Assembly (NCBI RefSeq): GCF_910596095.1
Contig: NC_056538.1
Location: forward strand, 14,767,501-14,831,500
DNA from: Thunnus maccoyii
Lineage: Eukaryota > Chordata > Actinopteri > Scombriformes > Scombridae
Direction: 5' to 3'
DNA length: 64,000 bases
Made by a program: the position numbers and the translations under genes. Position 1 is the stretch's first letter. Every line of letters starts with the position of its first letter. The notes beneath the pieces were generated by a model, which ran no database searches, had not been told where the DNA came from, and saw only the letters and a program-made list of their open reading frames with translations. Positions 38,101-51,400 of the stretch are shown piece by piece.

Positions 38101-40235
38101 AGTATCACTAAACTCTTAATGGTGGTTAGGCTTTTGTATTGATTGCTTATTTCATTGGTTACTCAAACTTAAATGTCACAAAAATGACCATGAGTCATAA
38201 ATTTTACTTCCTGAAACCCTCTCTCCCATTTGTCTTTTTCCTAACTTTTTTCTCTCTATCTGACAGAAAAAGTATAAGGCCAGCTGCTTCCCCCGTCCCC
38301 TCACTCCCAAAAATAAGAACGTGAACAGTGGATCTTCCAGCTCTCAACTTCGTCCTGCCCTCAGCCCAGTGAGTGTTTATATATACATGCACATTTGGAA
38401 TTTACTGGTTGGTTGACAGTGACCACACATTTTTTCATTGGTCATTAATTTTCAGTGCCATTTGGTTATTATTTTTAAAATAGATGTTTCATATTTCATC
38501 AGCTATTGTCTTGCTTCCTAAGCTTTCTTCTTCTTATTTATTGAATGTTGTCATGGAGTACAATCATACTTATTAAGTCTTGCATGCTTCTCTGACAGTT
38601 TCTCTTGTATTATTCTCAGGCTGACCGCAGGCAGTCTATGATGTTCACTATCGACAACACCCCTAAAAACAACAACTACCTAAAGAAAAGTCTAAACAAA
38701 CTGCGCAGTTCCACCCGGAAATCCCCGGGCACAAATTCAAAGAAGACACCCGCTCAGACTGCGCGCAAGTGTCAGGAAAATCTGCCCGCAGGAAAGTCCC
38801 GCGCTGGAGTGGAACGAGAAGGCAGAGCTGGCAGCTTTAAGTCACCCCAGGTTTCAATGAAAGGACAGAAGAAGTCTCCTCAAGCCACCAGCAGGACTTC
38901 AAAGCCTCAAGGACTCACAGCTAGTGCTCGCAAGGTGAAAACACAAACATACAAATTCATTCAGGGTTTTACGGGGCACACTTAAATGAATCAGTTTTAA
39001 GGTAACCTGTGGAGTAGCTTGTTATGTAGTGCTTTTAAGTGTTGGTGGAGACTGTACAGTAACTTTACATCATAACAGCGCTGTACAGCTGCATTACTGT
39101 AATAGTCAAAAACTCCACAGGGTACTTTTTTAATAGTGATACACACACAATTACAAATGAAATAGATGAATGTCACTGATGCATGCTACTTGCCAAAGGT
39201 TGATTTCACAATCTAGTGCTGATAAACTGGTATCTCAGTGGATATGCCTTCACTTTATTACCATTAATTCAACACAATAGACTATTTGACTTGTCAAATA
39301 GGTTAAATGGCTGCTTTTGATTTGGTTGAAAAACAGTCACTAGTTACACCTGCGCTGTTCCTGCTATGACAAGGAAAAATTGAAAGATTGAATCCAATCT
39401 TTGTGAAACATATAATCAACTTTTGTTGAAACTTTACTACTTTTTGATCATTCTTGAGTCTACAGTTAGTGATGTTGGTTTTATTGCTGCATTGCAGTAT
39501 TTTCCCTGTTTTTAATCATTTTCCCTCTCCGTTCACACATATGAAGGTGACAGAGCCTTTGAAACGCCTCCATATAATGAAGTCCAATGCAACACCACTA
39601 ACTACTGCCTCAAAATTGATTATAGACTTAAATCATCACCTTTCTGACACACAGTTAAAAAAACTAAAACATCAAAGATTTATTACAGGGATATTGCCTT
39701 GTATTGGATAGTACAAGTCTACCTAATAAACTAGCTTTGTGTATGCTGGTACAAATTACTGGAGATGATTTTATGTTTTTGTGTCAATCATTAGTGAGCT
39801 AATCTTTGCACATCATGCAGCAAAACTGCATAATGGTGAAAGAAGTTGCTTGGAATATGTGTTCAGTCATTATATCTCAGTAACTGCTGAATTTGAACAC
39901 TGTTTTCAGAAGTGTGTATCTATAAAGGAAGAAAATCTTGCTGAAGTCTGAAAAGGTCAATATTGATCAAGACAAGTGATTTTTAATTTATTTGATTGTG
40001 GGTTTGGGTCTTCACACTTATTAACAGCTGGTAGTTGGTTCTCCCTTAATTCAATAATAACTCACGGTGTGTTTGTTCCTATTAATATAATGGGTGTCCA
40101 CACTTCTGTCTTGTTAAACACTGACTACTATTTATCTAAATGTCATATTCACCTTGCATTGACATGTTTCTCTGAGCTTAAGTTTAATCATCAATATGTT
40201 TTATCCCACAGATGATGGGCAGGATGAAGGTGTGA
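24825..40235 (+). CDS. numa1: Nuclear mitotic apparatus protein 1 (NuMA)
   Basis: Twenty-three coding exons join in phase to 2,199 residues: 24825-24863, 24976-25061, 25239-25312, 25914-26002, 26236-26310, 26448-26541, 26709-26868, 27422-27561, 28243-28354, 28919-29036, 29294-29434, 29873-29986, 30131-33772, 34017-34226, 34432-34622, 35170-35307, 36061-36166, 36533-36731, 36971-37107, 37399-37692, 38267-38368, 38620-38934, 40212-40235. Domains: N-terminal hook/CH-like domain (about 1-155), coiled-coil rod (about 220-1720), and a C-terminal tail with SLETLYFTPIN, KRRRTTQVINITMTK, an LGN-binding-like FYSVASSRS...LPGYR block, DDWMRIAELQARNK and DRRQSM. Thr2066 in FPRPLTP matches the human CDK1 site Thr2055. 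NuMA organises spindle poles and links LGN to dynein. The rod exon is repeat-expanded (see findings). Confidence 0.95.
30716..32989 (+). repeat. numa1: Tandem 85-residue coiled-coil repeats inside numa1
   Basis: Units start at 30716, 30971, 31226, 31481, 31736, 31970, 32225, 32480 and 32735. The spacing is 255 bases except for one unit of 234. Each unit begins like SKQSELLQEEI, continues with QVESL-SLKKAEE-VQ-KE-L-KQE, and ends with EEVK-L-EEIQTKEEQ--LLK. They cover residues about 610-1367 of the predicted protein, and the last unit diverges after its first 50 residues. Confidence 0.9.
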
Positions 40236-41640
40236 GGACTCGTTCCGAAATTGGAGTTCTGATCTGATACTTTTATTACTTTTTTTTTCAAAACAGTTAA
40301 TTTTTACTGTTGTCCTTCAGGACAATCTTAATCTTCCTTTTTTATTTTCTCTGTATTATATTTACATGTTTGTCAATAAAAAGACTTAAATGGCACATTG
40401 TGGAAAAGTCTGTTAGTCATCAAAGTTAAATCTGTGACTCTGGGTGCCCCACTGGTTGGTCCAGGTAATCTTGGAACAGAGCATGTCCTCATATTTATAT
40501 AAGGACAGGTTTAGATATTCAGACATATCTGGAACATATCTGTAAGTAACGTAGATGAATTTTGACAGCACGTCCTCCCATCAAGCTATGTACCCAACAA
40601 GCTCTACTGAAGATTTATGGTTACTTATTGCTGAGGATGGGGTGAGAACCACGCTGGCCTGTTGGGGGCAGTGTCCCTTTGCTCCTCTGAGACCTGAGTT
40701 TCAGCACTGATTCATTGTGTTTGAATGTGTTCAAGCATGACGATGATAAAGGTAGACAGAAGACGCTGTGACAGTGTGGTATGAAGATCCCAAGAGCTAC
40801 TAAGAAATAACCATCCAAAAATAATTAGTCCAAAGGCTGCAATGCAGAATTGTGTTGATCCTCATGTTATAGTGGAGACATTAAAGTCCATTTTTTTCTC
40901 CCCAAGAACATGTAAGTCCAAATTCATAACTCATACTATTACTAATTAACTCATGCCATTATTTTTATAGTTCATATTCATGTAAACCTGGTATATAAAT
41001 GACTCTAAGCACATGAAAACAGGTCGCTGGAGTTCCTGACTCAAACTGAGAGACCACAAACTATTGTTGACGTGACTTCCTGGTGAAGTTCTGCTGTTAT
41101 GATTAAACTGTGTTAAACGACCTGAATATTTAATTTTGAAAAAAAAGAAAAACGATTTAAGTATTGTTAATTTCATTGCTATATCCAATAAATGAAAACT
41201 TCTGCTGTTTTCTCTCACTGATTTATTCTATGGATGAATGAAAACTACAGTAATTAGATATCTGGTGTGTGCATTAAGAAATGACAGTTTTGCAGAAAAC
41301 ATTTACCTCTTAATATATCACAACATTGTACAGGTTAGCTGATTTAGAGTCTGTAGTGTTTTTTTAAATGCTACACATTAAATCACGACATGTTGATAAG
41401 GAACAGGCCAGTAGAAGTGTTAAAACTTGAATTTCACAGTTGACAATTTATGTTCAAAACGTCAAAATTTTACAGTGTGGCTGATTTTGAATGCTTATAT
41501 TGACATTTATATACAGATTAAATGATTATGTGGAGATAAAAGTTCAGGGCAATTTTGATAAACTGTATTATTTGTGCAGTTTTGCTGTTTTGTGTCAACA
41601 TTATGCGACGATGACGCTTTTATCTGAAGGTTATGCGCCG
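40236..41640. other. numa1 3' UTR and intergenic region
   Basis: A canonical AATAAA lies at 40375-40380, about 140 bases after the numa1 stop codon. From about 40400 to 41640 the sequence is AT-rich and shows no gene. Confidence 0.6.
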
Positions 41641-42042
41641 GTGTTACAGTGTATTTGGTAACCCATCAGATTCTGTGACCTGCAGTGTTGGAAGTACTCA
41701 GATCCTTTACGTAAGTAAAAATATCAATACCACAATGTAAAAATACTTAATTACAAGTAAAAATCCTACATTTAAAATCATACTTAAGTAAAAATATATA
41801 ATGTATTACTGAAAGTACTAAAGTAAACGCACTAATTTTGCAGAAAATCGGGCTGTTACTGATATATTAAAATGCAGATTATGCATTGGCTCATCAGTAT
41901 CATCAGTAATAATGATATACTTTAAATTTATTTAATATAGTGAGTATACTTTTACTTGAGTAAAGGATCTGGGTGTTTCCTCCAATCGCTTCCAACATTG
42001 CAGGTCACAGAATGTGATGGGTAACCAAATACGGTGTAACAC
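41641..42042. mobile_element. MITE with long terminal inverted repeats
   Basis: The left arm starts GTGTTACAGTGTATTTGGTAA and the right arm ends with its near reverse complement ending ACGGTGTAACAC. Pairing extends about 70 bases per arm and includes GTGACCTGCA/TGCAGGTCAC and AGATCCTTTAC/GTAAAGGATCT. The interior is AT-rich with repeated AAGTAAAAAT motifs and is non-coding. It sits about 420 bases upstream of the NLR-type start codon. Confidence 0.75.
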
Positions 42043-42459
42043 TAGGAAGTCTGTTCCTGGTGGCGGAATAAAAACCTACGCTCGAAACCGAAAGTTTTAG
42101 CTGAATAACCGAAGCTTCGAGAAGTTAGAATGAAGCGCCGGTAACACTATTTTACACATCATTATTTGTTTTGTTTGTATAGATTGTGTTTTAAGGAAAC
42201 GTGGATTTCTAACGCGTCTGTGTGTTCATAAACGCATCGTGTTATCTTAAGTATTAATGTTAGCATAGTAGTAACGATAGTAACGTTTACGGCCGCGACT
42301 GAACGCCTGCTTGAAGAGTTAGCAGTTAGTTAGCAAGACGTCAGTAAGCACCGAGGATTCATTTTATTGGAATCAAAGTTACTCTGATACTGTGATAAGA
42401 TTTCGTTTACTAAGGTGCTCTGTACAGCTGTTGGGTGTGAGTTTGTTCGCACCAGAGCT

Positions 42460-45400
42460 ATGGATCCGGATACTGAAGTGGAAAGGTGGGTGTTGACATG
42501 CTGCTTTGGCAAAGGACATGAGTTCACCTGCCATTTTGACTCTCTTTAAGACCGCTCCCTGTACTTCAGTCATTCTTGTCAATTAAGACGTTAGATGTCA
42601 GTTATACCTTTATTCAATCATGCGTGCTCATTTATCACACTCACTTACAGCCACTTTAGGCCCAAACATTTCGCATTTTTGTCAAACTACTTGATCATTT
42701 TGTAATTACCTACCATACCATATTTGTGTCATAGCAACGTATTAACAGTTAAGTACACATTGTACTACTTTAAAACAGTGTCACATCCACTCACATACTA
42801 ACATCCTCTTTTTCAGCATCTTTAGACAGGGGAATGAAGAAGAAGGGGAGGAAGAGGATGAGAAGAAAAAGTGGAAGAGACCGCCCTCCAGCTATGGTTC
42901 AATGAAGAGTGACAGTGAAGAGATGGAGGAAGAGGAGGAGGAATATGAAGAAGACGACGTTGCTGAAGCCTGCCCTTCTCCTGTTGCCACAGCACAACCC
43001 GACATAACTGATCATGAGGGGACAGGGTAGTGTGTCTTGGTTGGATATTTATGCATTATCCCAATGTGTCTTTAATAGCACGTTTTGGCTATTTTAACAC
43101 AGACTGATAAGGCCTCATAGCACTATTGACAGAGCATTTGCTATGGCTTACACTCTTGATTAAGCTTAGTATGAATCACACTTTTTATTCCTCTTAATAC
43201 TGTTACTCCTTCCTGGCTTTAGGTGGCAGTAAAAACCTTTTCATGAATTTCAAAATTCCAATGCACAAGCTCATTTTTTTACCTTCTAGGCTACCCTTGG
43301 TTTGAGTTCATTTTATAACAAGTTTTGATACTTGGCTTTCTTACCATATTCAAGCTGAAAACTGTTTAGCTACTTATCATTTATCTACTGCAGTCACATT
43401 TGAACATCCATCATTACGTGCAAGATAAAACTATCAGCCTTGATCCAGTGGTGGGGTAGCTGCTAGGGGTGTGCGTTTGTTCACAGGGCACCTCAGCCTA
43501 CTAATGGAAATGTGAAGTCAGTTCCTAATCAGGATTTTTGGTTGTCTGTCCCTGCTGGGAAACACACAAGCGTCAGCCAATATGTTATAAGTAGGATCAA
43601 CTTGTAAATGCTAATATTCTACCTTAATCCTTTTTTAGTGAGAACTTATGGTTAGAATAGTTTGCTTTGCAGGCCAAACTGTGTTACATCTTGAAGGACA
43701 AGGTTGCTTTGAATGATTTTAACTTTGCTAATGTGACGTTAAAATTGTTGTAACAGGTGGGCGTTTTCTCTTTTTAATTTTGTCCAGATTGCAACTGACT
43801 CGCCCAGACTCTCCAGAAACCCTGTACACCATGACCACGCTGCAGACCAAACCACCGGGAGCTGTTGTCATTGACACCAGGTGGAGGAGACACTCATGCA
43901 CACAAACACACACACACACACACAATAATACACATGTCTGTCATGGATCAGGACAATGCGGAGCAAAGCATTAGTCATGTTTACTTGCACATCTTAACAC
44001 TTTTTCATGTATGTATTAAAACAAGTCAGGTACCCATGAGCGCTATATCTCAGGAACACCTTGAGGGAATTTCTTCAAATTTGGCACAAACGTCCACTTG
44101 GATTCAAGGATGAACTGATTAGATTTTGGTGGTCAAGGTCACTGTGGCTTCACATCACACTAATTATGATGAAATTTCACACAAATTTCTAATAAGATAA
44201 AATGATGAAGTGATTAAATTTTATATCCAAAAAGTCAAAGGTCAACTTCACTGTGATATCACAATGTTCTGCAAAAAGCCTTTTCTGGCCATTATTCAAT
44301 GCCATAACACAGGAACAGAAGGGGAGATTGTGACCATATTTCACATTTGGTCAGATACTGAATTGGTGACATTAATCTTCAGGCCACCTTGATACTGTGG
44401 TGACTGTAAAGATCTTCTGTGCTGCCGGGTTGAAGGTGTTTGTGCTCTATCAGAATCAGTTCTATTGGCCAAGCATGTGAAAACATAAAAGGAAAGTACA
44501 CTTAATACCTTTTTACTAAATTCCTTCAAAGTCTTCATTACAAATATTAAACAAGTCTGGACAGACATGGATGTAAACTGCAGCTTGACTGGTTGGCGGA
44601 GGCATCCAACTGTGAGGTGGTATTTCTAGTTTCTTGCTGTAATCATTCCTCCTGTCCATACTGCCCATTAAAACATCCTTTCCTTAATTTGCTTCCAATA
44701 TAAAGATGGGGGCAAAGTCCACGGTCCTCCTTCTGTACAAACACACATTCCAAAGTTTATCTGAAGCTAATATAATGTTTCAGCAGTCTGAGTTAGAGAA
44801 ATCAAGTGGATATCATCCACTGTTATAGTCTTTTTAGTACAAAACTCTCTCTTTGTGTTAATACCTCTATGTATACTGTATATTTTCTATGATTTATCTA
44901 TATGTGACAAAATATAGATATATTTATAAATATGGCTTATTTAGTGTTTTTTTTATCTTTATTTTCTCTTCATTCAAAATCGGGTGCGTCAAATTTGAGA
45001 CAGTATGCGACTATTGTTTGACATCTCTCTCTCTCTCTTTGTCTCTCAGGTCTTCTGATCTGGAGGGTAATTCAGACGACGATGAAGAGGATGCAGATGA
45101 AGTTATAGTATGTGACTCTCCAGAACCACCTGAGCCTATTGAACCAGACGATGCAGGACAGAATGATTTGCAGCCAGGCATACTACACCCAGAGCAGGAC
45201 CTACCCCATATATTCAAGGTTGGTCTGAAAACTCCTCCCTTTGTGGTCTCAGGACTTTGATCTGTTGATACTGATGATGCATTTTAACTTAGTAAATATG
45301 TAATCTGCATGTTTCTGGATGTGTTGTTTGTGTGTTGTTTCTATACTGTCTTTTTGTGTGTGTTTTTGTACCTCCAACCAAATGATTTTCTGACACGAAT

Positions 45401-48400
45401 AATAAAAATTAAACCTGAACTTAGAGACTTACTACAAATATCAACATTACAAGTATAATGTTAATGAGCAGTTTCATTTGAGCCGTGTGTCAATCAGAAA
45501 CTGATAATTGAACTTCACAAATCCAGGTGCTTTTACATTTAATAATTGGTAAAGCTCAGATTTTCAAGAGGCCATAGCTACATCCTGCTACACCAAAAGC
45601 TTTGATGAAGATAAAGATGAAATTTAAGGGATTATGCAGCTTGTCAATATTTATATACAGTATGTATAATATTTCTGTTAACATTTTGTTTTTATACCCT
45701 TTTCTTTGTCTGTAGTCCATCCAGAATAAGCTGACAGGCCTCACAAGGGAAGAGCTATACAAATTTAAGATGTGGTTTTACCAGTGGGAGCCAGGCATAA
45801 CCCTGCAACAAGTGATGGAGGGAGACATTCTTGATTTTGTGGACAGGATCATAGAGACCCTTGGTAAGAAAACACGCTATAGTACGTACAGTGTGAATGG
45901 TGCAAACAGAGCTTAAAAGCTTGCAAATTTTGAATGTTAGGATGGTGTTAAGTGAAGCTTTGTGTACTTGATCCTTTACCAGGTGGAAATTTGAAGTCTC
46001 TCCGTAGTATCTCATATGATAGTTGTTGGATTAACAGTAAGATGCATGGTTTGAAAATAAGGATTAAACCATGTGGAGTGAATGAGGACCGGTACACTTT
46101 TCACTGATTGCTTATAATTTTTGATTTATTTTTTGCTCTGCAGGTCAGGATCGTGCCCTGTTACATACAATAAGTACATTAGAAAATGTCAGCAAGCAAG
46201 CGGAGGCAAGCGAACTACGGAATCAGTGCAAGAGAGGCAAGTGAAGACTCCCCTCAGACTTATTTGAGGGTCAGGCCATTTGGTTATATGTATATTTAAA
46301 AGGAGAAAGTCAGCTATGTATGAACGTGACAAACGATTAAGAGCCTTGCAGTCAAATTTAAAAGAAAAGTCTCCAGTTTACAGATACTGATATACGTGAA
46401 ACTATTTAAAACTGAATGCTGTTGATGCTTTTTTTGAACCACCCTATCTGTTGTTCACAACTTGTTTGCAACCTTTACTGCAGCATGTTCCCATTTCATT
46501 TTTCAAGAAACATGACTGATATTAGTCATTTATATTATTTTTATGAAAGCTATTCAGCTGTATATCTACTGCTTTCTAAATGAATTTGTGAATGGCAGGT
46601 CTAAAGTTACCCAGATTGTTTTTCCTGAGACATGCTGCAACTAATGCAGTCTCACATGCTTTTTGATAGCATATCACTTTCAAGGGAACAATTCATATTG
46701 TCAACTATGTGATTTAAAGCCTTGCTTACAGAAAGAGTCTGTCATCATGGCACGGTAGATTAGATGGACTTTGCACTCCTGCGTTGTCCGGATCAGATAT
46801 TCTTATTTTAGCAGGAATCATCATCAGAAAGTAGCTAAAGAATTATAGGCTGATTGTGACATGTTTTTTTTTTTTTCTGGTGAGAATATGTGCAACAACA
46901 TAAGTAGGAGGAGAGGTGGTGTAGTAGAAAGATGATTCTTGCAATGTGAGATCCAGATTTAAAACTCCATGTAGGCAAGTGTCCATCACCCTTGTGTGTC
47001 AGTGAGCAAGATGTTGAGAGTGTACATACATTTTCTTACAATCCTTTTTATCTTTCACCACCTCCAGCATTGTCCCGGTTTCACCTGAAGCAGTATTTGA
47101 TCAGAAAACATCAAGTCATCCGTGAGGGTGTCGTTCGAGCCGGAAAGCAGAACCTTCTGGACAACATCTACATTGAGCCCCAGATTTCCACCTGCGGCTA
47201 TGGAGGAGTTGAACCGTCCCATGAGTTCCGATCCCAGCTTCCCACACCTATCCAGGTCCCCAGTGCCGACACCTTTGTTGGTGTGAACAATCTGTTCCGA
47301 CTGAAGAAGGCAGACGGTCAGCCGGTGAGGACAGTGGTGACCACAGGGATTGCAGGAATTGGCATGACTGTCTCTGTGGGGAAGGTCGCGCTGGACTGGG
47401 CAGAACTGCGTGCCAACAGGGTGAGAAGTGACAAAAATGTTTAATGGATGTATCACTCATGGATTCATGGTTTCCTAATCTAATATTAGCAATTCCAAAT
47501 ATATCAGTTGAGGTAAATCGCTCTACATCTAATCTGAATATTTTCTTGGTTCATTGTTTTGTTTTTAAAATATCAGAAAATAGTGAATAATTTTCCTAAA
47601 GTCCAAGGTGACAAAAGTAGCTTGTTGCGTCCAATCAGCAGTCCAAAACCCAAAGATATTCAATTCATGATCACAAAAGACAAAAAAATCCTTGGAAATA
47701 TTGGGCATTTTTTCTGGAAAAATGAACTAATTGTCAAAATAGATCTAGTTTTTTTTTAGCTCAGTGTGTGTGTTTCAGTTTTCAGTGTGTCATAGTGGCT
47801 GAGTTGGTTACAGAACAATATCACTGTGACTTTACTGGTTTCAATCCAGCCTGGAATTATTTGTCACACAACACCTCTGATTTTCTCTCCCAGTGTTTCC
47901 CATCTTTCTCCACTGTCACTTATGACAATTAAACAGTGAAAGATAATCTTACAGTTTTGAGAAATCAGCTGAGACTGATCTGTAATCTTGGAGGAATCAG
48001 AGACACGCGCTGTTCAAAATATTAATGAAACGGAGGCAAAAATGAACTATGGGAAATTCATCAAAAATAATAAAGTTGAAGCAAAGCAGACAAATAAAAT
48101 CTTCAGCCTCACAGGAAGCTGCCACCTACTCTCTCCATTCACTCATCACAATTGAACAGTGACTGGCCTTTTATCTTCTTAGCCTCGCCTGACTGGAACG
48201 TACCATTACTCAGGTTACCATAGGGTGAGCTAGACTGCTTGCAAGCTTTCAAAACAAATAGATCAACATTGATGTAGAATTCCCTGTTACTGCTGACAAT
48301 CACAGTTTCGTATGGATGGACAGATACAAACACATACACGCACAGCTATGAGTGCACAAAATTATACACAATGTATTTTACTGTGGAACAGTTTTATCCT

Positions 48401-51400
48401 TTCTTCCTCAATTTGACAGTGTCTAGTGACTCACTGCTGTGTGCACATCACTGATCATGATCTGCTCTAACGTCACAAAAGGACTGAAGCCCTTCAACAA
48501 AATACAACGTTGTAAAACAAATCACTCAACTGAAACCCGTATTCCATTATTTATGTAACATGACTGATAAATTAACAGAAATACTGGGCTGTAATTTGTG
48601 ATCTAATACACAAAACACTAGTAATGTTTAGAACAGGGCCGAGGGAAAAGGGAGAGGAGCAACCTTGGGTAGACCAGGGGACTGATTTTGAATGCCAGTA
48701 TCGACTGTGCAGTCACTTAGAATTTTGCAAGAGAAAATCTGATGTAAAATTTTCATAATATAAGAAATGTGCAAATGTTTCTCTGTCATAAGGAATACTC
48801 ACAAGTGAAGATTTTTTTGTATTTCCTTTTTTTTTATTTTCTTGTCCATTTCTCTCAGGATCTGCAGTTCATCATCAAACTTTCATTCCGCACTTTTTGG
48901 CATCTGCGAAGCAAAAACTGCGAAACCTTTATGTCCATCATGGAAGTGATAGAATATTATCATCCTGAGTGCAAAGACATGAAATACCTGGATCAAGAAG
49001 ACTGTAAATTCCTCATCATAATGGACTCATTCGATTGTTACCAAGCTACTCTGGACTGGGAGGTATGCATCAGTGTACACACACACACCCACTTCAGACC
49101 TGGTCACATTTGTAACTTTTAAATAAATATGTTGACGATAACTAATAAAAGTCATCTAACAATACATGTAAAATCTCTTTTAGTTAACAGACACTGTTTG
49201 CTAGAGCAATGAAGATAAAACCACCCACAACATAAATAATATTTCTCTCTCTTCCTGAGAGAGAGAAAGGATCATGTCTTCAAGTCAATATCCACTTTCC
49301 ATATCCGCTATGATAAAAGAAAGACAAAAGAAGAAGTGCAAAATATAAAATGCCAGTTTTTAAAGATTCGATATGTCAAAGTGAGCAAGGTGTTTTGTGA
49401 AAGCTGTTTTAATCCAACAAATGGTAACAAATGGTAAAAATATCAATCTGTCTGTCTTTGTTTTTTTTCTGATTTCTCTCCTCAGAATGCTCCGGTGATA
49501 AATGACAATCACACCCAAGCACATCCTGACGTCTTGATTGTGAATATCATCCGCGGCACTGTGCTTCGTGGTGCCCGTGTCTGGATCCTGGGCCGACGGG
49601 CAGCTGTCACACAAATACCATCAAAATTCATAGATGCCGTCACAGAAATACAGGGCTTTAGGTGTGTGTATATTTACTGCATGCCATCCTGTAAATAAGT
49701 CTGATTGTTATGTATAGTAATACTGCTGATCAGTTAAATTAATTTCAACTGGTCCAGTTTTAGTCCAGTTTCATCTTTTTTTTTTTTTTCCCTCTTTCCT
49801 ACAGTGACGAGATGAAAGATGAATACCTGACTAAGCGCTTTTCCGATAAAAATCTGGCGGCAAAAATCGTGGCACATTATAAGCACCTACCGACACTCAG
49901 AATGCTTGCTCGCCAACCCTTTGTCTGCTGGATGATGGCCACTGTGTTTGAGCGCTGCTTCCGTTATCAGGACTACGGGGTACGTCCCCCCAGACTGACG
50001 ACGTTCTATGTCAACATCACCATCGTCCAGATGAATCGCAGGCTGCAGTTCTACTATGGAAAGGGGGACCATGACCTGGTAATGTGCATCACTATTTTCT
50101 TATTTGCTATTTTTTCTATATAGTTATACAATATAATATCATATAATTCATTAATTCATATTTAATTTCTTTCCGTTGGAGTTCCTAGTGACTAAATATT
50201 CTATTGCTATTCACTTGATTTCATGAACACAAAATTGAATCCCATGTATCAACCTTTCATTGCACATTATTGATTTCTTAAATTTGTACCAGGATAAAAT
50301 CCAAATCTAGTGCTCTATTTGTTTCTAGCAGATATTTATTAATCACCAGATTCAATTTTAATTTTGGGGATGCATTTCATTGCAAAAAGAAGACAAACTG
50401 CTGCATCAAAGCCTAGTTCTGAGTCAACACCAGTCAGTCAATTGTTAAAAAAGACAGGTGGTTATTTGTCAAGGTAAGCTAATGATTAGCTTAACTTCAG
50501 TATCAAAATTTGTCCTTGTCATCTTGACATTTTTTTTCCTCAGAAATGGTCCAGTGAAGACAAGGCCCAGCTGACAAAGATGGGGAAGATGGCCTTCAAG
50601 ATGCTGGAGAGGAATACCAGCGTGTTCTATGAAGATGATGTGAAAGAGTACGGCCTGAAGCTGACAGAGGTGACGGTGTTGTCTGGCATGTGTACTGAGC
50701 TCTCCACTGCAACCTCAGACGGCAGGAAGATGTACTGCTTTGTACACTTCACCTTTCAGGTAAAACTCTTTCAGTATTCCAGGGTTTTCCCTGGATTTTT
50801 TTGAGACAAAGGTGGCAAAGGCTGGAGAATGTGCGTGGCGCGGCAGACACAGTTTGTACGCGCACCTTTAAGCTGCATTCACACCAAATCAGGTGGTGCG
50901 GCGAAAGCGCCAGTCGTCCCATTCATTTGAATGGGGGTAGTGCGGCTCGGCTGTGGCCGTTTTGGCGCAGGAGAGTGAATGAAGAGACGGAGCGCTGGTA
51001 GCGAGAAAGCCAGTGAATCAGATCAATAAAACATTATTTTCTGATTGTTTCACAGCGGTTAAATTGTAGAGCACAAATAAACACGCCCACAAACCCACAC
51101 ACCTCCGCTCGACCCTGCGGCTGAACGCTGCACCGCCTGATTTGGTGTGAATGCAGCCTTAGAGTGTCATATGCTTAAATGAAAAAAATCATGATTTGAC
51201 AGACAAGTGTCCATAGGGATTTAAATTTTATGCCAAGATGGGACAAAATATTATAAATAAAGGTTGTGACAAATTATGGTGTTTATTATGTAGGCCTGGG
51301 ACGATATGCTTATCTCCTGATTTGATACTATCACAATTCTTGGGTGCTGATTTGATTCAGAATCGATTCTTGATTCAAAATTGATTCTTGATTGAATGAA

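Noticed and set aside
39454-39711. 85-residue frame in the last numa1 intron as a gene
   Set aside because: AT-rich composition, no family pattern and no splice or promoter context; it lies in the intron before the terminal 24-base coding exon.
42817-43026. Acidic NLR exon 2 as part of a separate small gene
   Set aside because: Its phase joins exon 1 and exon 3 exactly, with no independent start signal or stop.
50544-50804. NLR exon 11 extended past 50759 to a stop as a short isoform
   Set aside because: A good donor at 50760 and in-phase continuation into the strongly conserved EFMAALYVF exon make splicing far more likely.
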